In this document: one piece after another, positions 1 to 5,083 of the stretch
Position numbering within the stretch: position 1 is the stretch's first letter
Layout of the letters: every line of letters starts with the position of its first letter
Origin: G020353115 sp964481765
GTDB taxonomy: Bacteria > Bacteroidota > Bacteroidia > Bacteroidales > VadinHA17
Assembly (NCBI GenBank): GCA_964481765.1
Contig: CAYZVJ010000118.1
Location: 1 to 7,577 of the forward strand
Direction of reading: 5' to 3'
Length of the DNA: 7,577 nucleotides
Position numbers and translations under genes: made by a program
The notes under the pieces: generated by a model
The model's database searches: none
Seen by the model: the letters and a program-made list of their open reading frames with translations, nothing else
Told to the model about the DNA's origin: nothing

Positions 1-359
1 TGAATATCAGCCTGGTTGCCGGCATAGGGCTTGGTGTTGTGAGTGGCGTTTTGTTCACCGGTGAAGCCAGGATTATGGTTGCTATGGGCATCCTTGTCTT
101 TATTGGCATTTACCTGGTAGAGAACCTTCGAAGACCCATCGGCGTTTCCTATGTTGCAGAGATATTGAGTAAGGATATCCTTGCCACGGCCCTTTCTACG
201 GAATCTCAGGTTAAAAGTATCTATGCTGCCCTGCTGGCTCCACTAACTGGTTTTTTAGCCGATAAATTCGGGATAGGTATTTCACTGGTCATAGTATCAT
301 CAATCATCATCGTATTCTTTCCCATACTATTGGTGCGAAAGAAAAAAAATGTTACGTAA
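1..359 (+). CDS. MFS-type transporter, C-terminal fragment (5' end outside window)
   Basis: The reading frame is open from the left edge (first full codon at position 3) to TAA at 357-359. The GTG at 39 is internal, not a start, because the hydrophobic sequence continues upstream of it (NISLVAGIGLG). The visible 118 residues hold about three to four membrane segments: one at the window edge, one around MVAMGILVFIGIYLVENLRRP, then the pair around YAALLAPLTGFLADKFG and ISLVIVSSIIIVFFPILLV. A lysine-rich tail (RKKKNVT) ends the protein. The GFLADKFG stretch is the loop motif seen between paired helices of major facilitator superfamily carriers, and RPIGVSYVAEIL with STESQ resembles the late helices of Bacteroidota MFS proteins. 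It would be an inner-membrane secondary transporter. The substrate cannot be told from this part. It is followed on the same strand by the membrane protein at 412 after 52 bp. Confidence 0.75.
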   Translation, partial: NISLVAGIGLGVVSGVLFTGEARIMVAMGILVFIGIYLVENLRRPIGVSYVAEILSKDILATALSTESQVKSIYAALLAPLTGFLADKFGIGISLVIVSSIIIVFFPILLVRKKKNVT

Positions 360-411
360 ACAGATATGCTTTATACTTTTGCAGCATGCAGGTCTGTTTA
401 TAAAATAAAGT

Positions 412-1059
412 ATGAAGAACTCCAGATATTTTATGTTCATTGTCTGGTATGTGGTTAGTTTATCCATTGCTTTCCCGCTTGTGTTAATGATCAGTCTTAT
501 CATCGGATTGGTCATAGGAAGTCTTCTTACTGATTTTTTAGTTGAAGAAATTGGTACCGTCATAAGTTATTGTTTCATGGGTGCAGGAATCGGTGGGGGC
601 ATTGGTTTGGTCCAATGGAAACTCTTCAAAAGGAAACTATCCGTTTCAATGAAATGGATATTCATAAGTGCCATAGCCTTTGCTTTGTGTGAATTAGTTG
701 CCGGATTGACACTTTGGGCTATCGGATCCTCCAGGGACCTTGAGCTGGATAGCCAGGGGTTGTTCATTTATTTCCTTATATATACGGTTGGAGGAGCTTT
801 GGCCGGTTTAATGCAAATTACGCTGCTCAAACAAAAGGTCTTGAATCCACTTGTCTGGTTCATAGCCAGCTCAACGGGTTGGGGAATTGCCTTCCTGTTC
901 ATGCTAATTTCGAATATAGTTTATTTGCAGTTTTCGGGTACAGGGAGGCTAACCATTGGATATGTTTTGGTATTGCTTCTCATAGCGGGAATGCTTCTTG
1001 GAGTAATAACAGGTCTTGGAATGAAAAGAATGGTTGATCAGGAAGATCCGAACCGATGA
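412..1059 (+). CDS. Polytopic membrane protein with internal ~68-residue repeats, function unknown
   Basis: A 215-residue, very hydrophobic protein with about six predicted membrane segments (roughly residues 8-36, 49-68, 82-103, 118-138, 147-172, 183-204). It is internally repetitive. The stretch GLVQWKLFKRKL at 65-76, followed by a helix starting KWIFISA, recurs as GLMQITLLKQKV at 132-143, followed by VWFIASSTGWG. A shortened third copy, GLGMKRMV, sits at 201-208. The period is about 67-69 residues. Each unit is a glycine-rich helix ending in Q-W/I-x-L and a basic loop, then the next helix. I recall similar Gly-rich/QW repeat membrane proteins annotated only as hypothetical in several phyla, and I know of no assigned function. 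The start ATG at 412 gives a short polar N-terminus (MKNSRYF) followed directly by a helix, with no Shine-Dalgarno sequence. The gene converges on the minus-strand gene ending at 1116. Confidence 0.8.
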   Translation: MKNSRYFMFIVWYVVSLSIAFPLVLMISLIIGLVIGSLLTDFLVEEIGTVISYCFMGAGIGGGIGLVQWKLFKRKLSVSMKWIFISAIAFALCELVAGLTLWAIGSSRDLELDSQGLFIYFLIYTVGGALAGLMQITLLKQKVLNPLVWFIASSTGWGIAFLFMLISNIVYLQFSGTGRLTIGYVLVLLLIAGMLLGVITGLGMKRMVDQEDPNR

Positions 1060-1115
1060 CAGGTGTCACATTGATCTTCAAAAATTCATCTTATGAAGCC
1101 GGAAGGATTATGCTA

Positions 1116-1793
1116 TTAATAAGAATCCCCCAGGAACACATTCCACACCTGAAGGGAATCCTTTCCGAAATGTTTAACGACTTTCCTGACATGAAAGTCC
1201 ATACATCCTTCAGCCGAGCTTATTAATATAGTATCATAGGATTCAATTCCCCATACATGCCGGGTATACCCCATTGATCCCTTATATTCCCCTTCTTTAA
1301 TCGATTTGCTTGGATCTGTTATGAAGATATTTTCAATTTTCACTATTATTGAAGAAAAGTCAGAACGTTGGATTTCTTCCCTTAGGTCAGATAAGGGAAA
1401 CGGACCTTCCGGATCATGTCCGTTGATCTCAATATTTGTTTTAACCCCTTCATTGACAAACAGGTCGGAGATCATCTGCCAGGCCTGATATCTGAATGCA
1501 GTGTCAAGTTCTTTGCTCGCAAACAGGGTAAGGTATTCTGCGAAATCCAGCACCTTTTGCTTTGCCCTTTCCTCGAAAGCATGTCTTTTTTGTTCCGTAA
1601 GGTCAGTGGCTTCAAAATCACTTTCGATTGATTGTTTCAGGGACTCACTGGTTTGGGTCACATAATGCTTGTCTGTAGAACTCACCTCTTCCTTAACATA
1701 TTCCGCTTCGTTCCCGGGATCTTCACAGGTTGGAGAGCCAAGAATCATCGTCCCCGCAAGAATGAATGCAATATGGATTTTCTTAAATTTCAT
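1116..1793 (-). CDS. Secreted protein of unknown function, translationally coupled to the upstream membrane regulator
   Basis: A 225-residue protein with an N-terminal export signal: basic MKFKK, hydrophobic core IAFILAGTMILG, then SPTCEDPGN. Cys23 could be lipidated, but SPTC is a poor lipobox, so a cleaved Sec signal is equally possible. The mature part begins with a charged, probably helical region (about 30-95, many E/K/Q residues, e.g. QKRHAFEERAKQK), then an aromatic helix (FRYQAWQMISDLF, 100-112), and ends in alternating hydrophobic segments that look like a small beta-rich domain (SIIVKIENIFI, YDTILISS, SLQVWNVFLGD). I do not recognise the family. The ATG (reverse complement of 1791-1793) directly abuts the TAA of the upstream gene (reverse complement of 1794-1796), with 0 bp between them, so the two are almost surely one transcript and translationally coupled. 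An extracytoplasmic partner for the membrane protein's outer domain is a reasonable guess, not shown. Confidence 0.8.
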   Translation of the reverse strand: MKFKKIHIAFILAGTMILGSPTCEDPGNEAEYVKEEVSSTDKHYVTQTSESLKQSIESDFEATDLTEQKRHAFEERAKQKVLDFAEYLTLFASKELDTAFRYQAWQMISDLFVNEGVKTNIEINGHDPEGPFPLSDLREEIQRSDFSSIIVKIENIFITDPSKSIKEGEYKGSMGYTRHVWGIESYDTILISSAEGCMDFHVRKVVKHFGKDSLQVWNVFLGDSY

Positions 1794-2726
1794 TTACTCA
1801 TTTGGTAATTGTCTGAATCGTAAAAGGGATATTTTTCCTCCGGTGTAAACAGTCTCAATGATCTCAATATTCTTTAAGCTGCTTACCGGCATAGTCAGTT
1901 TATTAAGGAATTCTGATTTATTATACAGTTCGATACCTGTCTGTTCCCCGTCATATACCTGGCAGATATATGCACTGTCTGATATCATTGTCTCCAGTTG
2001 TTTCCTCCATTTTTGCCAATCCTTGACATTTGCTGAAGAAAAATAATGGATCATCAGGGCGTAATCATTAGGGTACATATAAATTCGTTCAAATTTATCC
2101 AGTTTTCTCAGAACCCGGGTTATGGTATCTGTCTTGTAATAAGGGGCTTTCAAAATAAACCTGGTATTCTTTTCTTTTGTTTTCAGGGTGAAATAGCCCT
2201 CTGTATCCGAATTTCTGTGAACGGGTGATTCATCCTCACTCAGGAAAATTATCTCAATAGCCATATTCCTGATCCTCTGTTTTGTATACGCATCAAAAAA
2301 TTCAAAACTATAATTTTTATAGCCCAATTTCTTTACCAGTATGATGGATACTATCAGGACAAGCAGAAGGCCGAAAATTTTAAGGTAGATGCCGGATCGT
2401 TTTTTCTTCCGGGGCTCTGCTAAAGAATCGATGTCACCCTGATTCTCATTTTTAAACTCCCTCCAACCCTTGTAGCCTGAATACCGTGCCAGCAAATTAA
2501 GAACATCGATCCGGGGAATTTTTTCATTGTCTCTTTTCATGTGAGTATAAAACCACTTCTCACTAATACGCTCCTTTGTCTTATCCAGCAAATCCTCCTG
2601 AAAATCTATTATGTCCTGACCTTTCCATTCATTAATATCAAGGGAAATACCCGGATTTGACAGGTTCATGGTCCTGGCAATCTCCTTTTTCAGCAAATCC
2701 AGGTATTGGCCTTCCCTTTCCTTCAT
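1794..2726 (-). CDS. Single-pass membrane protein: HTH-like cytosolic domain, TM helix, extracytoplasmic carboxypeptidase-regulatory-like domain
   Basis: 310 residues in three parts. Residues 1-100 are soluble and helical and end in DVLNLLARYSGYKGWREF (74-91). This resembles the 'TLDTLARYLGYxxWxxF' element that closes small N-terminal helical, HTH-like domains in many Bacteroidota proteins. The preceding ISEKWFYTHMKRD fits the 'SxxTLxRxF' recognition-helix-like segment. A basic cluster RKKKR (106-110) precedes one membrane helix (about 113-132, IYLKIFGLLLVLIVSIIL), which by the positive-inside rule puts the N-terminus in the cytosol and residues 134-310 outside. The outer part opens with a beta-rich stretch (FEFFDAYTKQRIRNMAIEII, then DTEGYFTLKT) like a CarboxypepD_reg fold, and then a second, unassigned domain (about 215-310). 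A membrane-bound sensor or regulator is my inference, since DNA binding is not shown. It is divergent from the ole operon across 156 bp, so it might control that operon. No Shine-Dalgarno sequence is visible at the start. Confidence 0.75.
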   Translation of the reverse strand: MKEREGQYLDLLKKEIARTMNLSNPGISLDINEWKGQDIIDFQEDLLDKTKERISEKWFYTHMKRDNEKIPRIDVLNLLARYSGYKGWREFKNENQGDIDSLAEPRKKKRSGIYLKIFGLLLVLIVSIILVKKLGYKNYSFEFFDAYTKQRIRNMAIEIIFLSEDESPVHRNSDTEGYFTLKTKEKNTRFILKAPYYKTDTITRVLRKLDKFERIYMYPNDYALMIHYFSSANVKDWQKWRKQLETMISDSAYICQVYDGEQTGIELYNKSEFLNKLTMPVSSLKNIEIIETVYTGGKISLLRFRQLPNE

Positions 2727-2742
2727 AAAAATAGATTGTTAT

Positions 2743-2765
2743 CGGTTTAAATATTGGTAAAACCG
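2743..2765. repeat. Inverted repeat CGGTTT-N11-AAACCG
   Basis: A perfect 6-bp inverted repeat, CGGTTT at 2743-2748 and AAACCG at 2760-2765, with centre-to-centre spacing of 17 bp. It sits immediately next to the 18-bp palindrome and close to the minus-strand start codon at 2726. It could be an operator half-site pair or chance in an AT-rich region. Confidence 0.35.
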
Positions 2766-2783
2766 TTGTAAAATAATTTACAA
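2766..2783. promoter_or_regulatory. 18-bp palindrome, candidate operator
   Basis: TTGTAAA-ATAA-TTTACAA is a perfect 7+7 inverted repeat with a 4-bp centre. A further TTACAA lies at 2789-2794, 11 bp (about one helical turn) after the TTACAA at 2778-2783. The site is in the middle of the divergent region and is not followed by a T-tract in a position that would make it a terminator for either gene. Dimeric regulator binding is the natural reading. The regulator is unknown. Confidence 0.45.
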
Positions 2784-2882
2784 TTTAATTACAAGCATTT
2801 TTCAAACTTTTTGTTTCATGCCGGGGTAAGTTTATCCCAAACAGGATATGCCTTTCGTTCAAATATAAATATATGAAAAAGA

Positions 2883-3246
2883 ATGGAATATTATCGAGTA
2901 TCTGAGTCCTTCTTTCACGATGTAAAGGACTATCCTTTCGATGCCCATTATGTGGATATAAATGGTCTGCGCATGCATTACATTGATGAAGGTCCGGGAG
3001 GGGAATCCACAATATTGCTTATGCATGGAGTCCCGGCATGGTCATACCTCTATCGTCATATAATCCCTGAATGTTCAGCAGCAGGGAACCGGGTCATTGC
3101 TCCNNNNNNNNNNNNNNNNNNNNNNNNNNNNNNNNNNNNNNNNNNNNNNNNNNNNNNNNNNNNNNNNNNNNNNNNNNNNNNNNNNNNNNNNNNNNNNNNN
3201 NNNTCTATCGGAAATCAGATCATTTATTTATTTTTTAACCTTATGA
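2883..3246 (+). CDS. oleB: OleB-like alpha/beta-hydrolase (beta-lactone decarboxylase family), interrupted by assembly gap
   Basis: The first 74 residues are visible and are the N-terminus of the haloalkane-dehalogenase-like alpha/beta-hydrolase group to which OleB belongs: a beta-hairpin (FDAHYVDINGLRMHYIDEG), then LLMHGVPAWSYLYR (46-58) forming the oxyanion-hole loop, then RVIAP just before the gap. The nucleophile Asp, acid and His all lie in the missing part. After the gap, the frame starting at 3205 reads LSEIRSFIYFLTL and stops at TGA 3244-3246. It resembles the last helix of such hydrolases and would overlap the next ATG as ATGA, so I take it as the probable end. That is an inference. 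Full-length members have about 300 residues, so roughly 200 or more are missing and the 100 N understate the gap. In the Ole pathway OleB turns the beta-lactone from OleC into a cis-olefin plus CO2. The oleACD neighbours decide the name. Alone, the fragment could be any hydrolase of this group. Confidence 0.7.
3104..3203. other. Assembly gap (100 N) inside oleB
   Basis: Exactly 100 N, the usual placeholder for unknown length. The N-terminal part of OleB breaks after the second base of a codon. If its C-terminus is the 3205 frame, the true gap is a multiple of three, and family length suggests about 600-650 bases. The continuous 469-codon frame across it is a by-product of the placeholder length. 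Confidence 0.95.
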
Positions 3247-4292
3247 ACTGGAAGAGCAAGATTGAGAGCATCGGTATAAAAGTGCCGGTTAAAATATTAG
3301 CCACCAGGGAGCTAATTGATAAACTTAACATTCCATGTCTGGAAAAGTTTGAATTACTAACCGGCATCAGGGAAAGAAGGGCCTGCTCTCCCGGTGAAGA
3401 TTCCTGTTCGCTTGCCGTGGATGCTGCAATCGATTGTCTTGATCATTCAAAATATAACCCGGAAGACCTGGAAATGATACTATCTTGCTCCATTACAAAG
3501 TACAATGGCCATTTAATACATCAGTATGAACCACCGCTTTCGGTTTGCATTAAGAATTCTATCGGTGCATCCGGCGCACTCAACTTCGATATAACAAATG
3601 CCTGCGCAGGTATGCAAACCGGAATATTCATTGCTGAAGATTTTATCCGGCGCGGAGTGGTTAATAACTGCATGATAGTGAGCGGTGAATATATTACCAG
3701 CCTTATGGATCATGCGATGAAAACGGTAAAAACCCCTTTCAGTAAAGAACTGGCATCGCTGACGCTCGGTGATGCAGGTGCAGCTGTGATCCTTGACAGG
3801 ACAACCATTGAAAGGGAGGGAATAGTAGTTTCAGGTTTTACCACATTAAGTAAGTACAGCCATCTGTGCATCGGGAAACACGGGAGGAAATATGCCGGTG
3901 GGTTTATGAGAACAATGGCAAAGAAGATACACAAGGTCTCGATAAGCGATTCTGTACCTATGGTAAAGGAGGTGCTGAAAAAAAGTGATCTTACTTTCGA
4001 TCAGATCGACTATGTTATTCCTCACCAGACATCCAGAAATTCAATTTTCTCCGGGGCTAACCATTTTGCACAGTGTTTCGGCCAACGTCCGGGACAGGTG
4101 GTTGTGAACCTGAAAGAGTATGGAAATACGGCTTCCACATCACATTTTCTGGCTATGTACAACTATTTGAATGAAAAACGATTTAAAGAGGGTGACAGGA
4201 TCATGCTGCTATGCTTTGCATCCGGAATAATTATCGGAGTCGTTCTGTTTATTATGAATGAAATGGTGAATCGGTATGGAAACAAGAATTGA
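3243..4292 (+). CDS. oleA: OleA-like thiolase-fold condensing enzyme, catalytic subunit (full Cys-His-Asn triad)
   Basis: A 349-residue protein (counting from ATG 3243) of the KAS III/OleA family, close to the normal ~340. It has the N-terminal LLTGIRERR (38-46), catalytic Cys121 in FDITNACAG (codon 3603-3605), His261 in VIPHQTSRN (4023-4025) and Asn295 in EYGNTAST (4125-4127). Glu96 in YEPPLS (3528-3530) lies 25 residues before the Cys. In Xanthomonas OleA the equivalent base Glu117 is 26 residues before Cys143 and acts across the dimer interface. The LGDAGAAVIL and GDRIMLLCFASG motifs complete the fold. OleA condenses two acyl-CoAs without decarboxylation to a 2-alkyl-3-ketoacid in the cytosol. 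I chose ATG 3243 because SIGNQIIYLFFNL before it does not belong to the family and the following IESIGIKVP matches the usual N-terminus. The protein has a longer than usual hydrophobic C-terminus (GVVLFIMNEMVN). The gene overlaps the next one by 17 bp. Confidence 0.87.
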   Translation: MNWKSKIESIGIKVPVKILATRELIDKLNIPCLEKFELLTGIRERRACSPGEDSCSLAVDAAIDCLDHSKYNPEDLEMILSCSITKYNGHLIHQYEPPLSVCIKNSIGASGALNFDITNACAGMQTGIFIAEDFIRRGVVNNCMIVSGEYITSLMDHAMKTVKTPFSKELASLTLGDAGAAVILDRTTIEREGIVVSGFTTLSKYSHLCIGKHGRKYAGGFMRTMAKKIHKVSISDSVPMVKEVLKKSDLTFDQIDYVIPHQTSRNSIFSGANHFAQCFGQRPGQVVVNLKEYGNTASTSHFLAMYNYLNEKRFKEGDRIMLLCFASGIIIGVVLFIMNEMVNRYGNKN

Positions 4293-5071
4293 AATGGTGG
4301 CGGTATCCAGACCGGTTTTTTCGTTCACTTCAACCGGGTCTACCGGTCTTGCTGTCAGGGCGGCAAAAAGATGCCTCCGGGAAGCTGGAATTGATCCGGG
4401 GAAGCTGGAACTATTGATATATACGGGGATTTATCCCGACGACTACCTGGGTGAACCGGCCATCGCAGCTATCATTCAGGAGAGGATAGGAGCGAATCCT
4501 CAATCCCTCTATGATCATAAAACCAACAGGAAAATGGCCGGTACAACTTTCTCTTTCGATCTGAATAATGGTGGATGTGGATTGGTGAATGCAATTCAAA
4601 TTGTAGATGGATTTATCCGATCAGGAAGAATACGATGTGGCATGATCATCACGGGAGATTCTGAACCTGTGAGAGGATTATCTGACTCTTTCCATTTTAC
4701 ACCTGCCGGGGCTGCATTAATCCTTTCGGAGTCATTTAATGGGGAGGGATTTATCCATTTTAAAACGGATACCCACCCGCAACACGAAAATGCATTTACA
4801 AGCCAACTTGNNNNNNNNNNNNNNNNNNNNNNNNNNNNNNNNNNNNNNNNNNNNNNNNNNNNNNNNNNNNNNNNNNNNNNNNNNNNNNNNNNNNNNNNNN
4901 NNNNNNNNNNTGAATGGAAAACCGGAAGCAGAGTTGCATACAGCTGGATTAGCGTTTGCACTGAGAAAAGCCTGGGAAGATAACCGGTTTAAACAGGCCA
5001 GGAATATCCTGCTTCTTACCGTTGGTTCAGGAATAACTACTGCGTTATCCCTCTATAGAAACAGGAATTAG
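4276..5071 (+). CDS. Degenerate OleA/KAS III-like partner subunit (LstB-like), interrupted by assembly gap
   Basis: A second thiolase-fold protein starting inside the end of oleA. Residues 1-178 are visible before the gap. The last ~53 are in another frame after it (from 4911, with LLLTVGSGITTALSLYRN, to TAG 5071), so the true gap must be a multiple of three. By alignment with the upstream paralog about 75 residues are missing. It lacks roughly 40 N-terminal residues of normal OleA, including the TGIxxRR region. At the catalytic site FDLNNGGCG aligns with FDITNACAG, putting Gly100 at the Cys position, with Cys101 shifted by one. After the gap, Glu (codon 4931-4933) aligns with the triad Asn. 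Glu60 in YLGEPAIAA (4453-4455) is kept at the cross-dimer base position. LstB of lipstatin biosynthesis is likewise a small KAS III homolog without the triad but with a catalytic Glu, working as a heterodimer with LstA. An independent enzyme using the shifted Cys is a less likely alternative. Confidence 0.8.
4811..4910. other. Assembly gap (100 N) inside the second KAS III-like gene
   Basis: The coding frame enters the gap after the first base of a codon and resumes with the second base at 4911, so the missing length is divisible by three and cannot be 100. Comparison with the intact upstream paralog suggests about 230 bases. The region that would carry the triad His (PHQ motif) is inside. 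Confidence 0.95.
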
Positions 5072-5083
5072 TTTTGACAATGC

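Larger units (their letters stand above)
2727..2882. promoter_or_regulatory. Divergent intergenic region between the membrane regulator and the ole operon
   Basis: These 156 AT-rich bases separate two divergent starts and so should contain both promoters. I looked for the Bacteroidota pattern (TTTG, 19-21 bp, TAnnTTTG) on both strands and found no convincing match. On +, TTTG at 2810-2813 and a TAAGTTTA at 2827-2834 have the wrong spacing. The structure that can be seen is a set of inverted repeats, listed separately. Confidence 0.5.

Noticed and set aside
39..359. GTG at 39 as the start of a 106-residue protein
   Set aside because: The frame and hydrophobic MFS-like sequence continue upstream to the window edge, so this is an internal codon of a truncated transporter.
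359..398. Possible terminator hairpin (AACAGA ... TCTGTT) after the MFS gene
   Set aside because: The stem is short and bulged, the loop is long and there is no clean T-tract, so it is too weak to list.
378..408. TTTG-N19-TAAAATAA as a Bacteroidota promoter for the 412 gene
   Set aside because: The spacing fits, but the -7 element matches only TA and the start site would fall on the ATG itself.
1060..1115. Hairpins between the convergent genes (CTTCA...TGAAG, TTCAT-CTT-ATGAA)
   Set aside because: The stems are only 5 bp and no T-tract follows on either strand, so a terminator is not supported.
2873..2905. ATG at 2873 as the oleB start
   Set aside because: It is out of frame and stops after ten codons; ATG 2883 gives the family sequence.
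2883..3103. Haloalkane dehalogenase call for the hydrolase fragment
   Set aside because: The N-terminal part is similar, but Val occupies the Asn/Glu position of the HGxPxW loop and the oleACD neighbours point to OleB.
4911..4983. C-terminus EWKTGSRVAYSWISVCTEKS for the second KAS III protein, from straight reading through the N run
   Set aside because: It is in the wrong frame. The alternative frame ending at 5071 has the family's LLLTVGSGI motif and a normal end.
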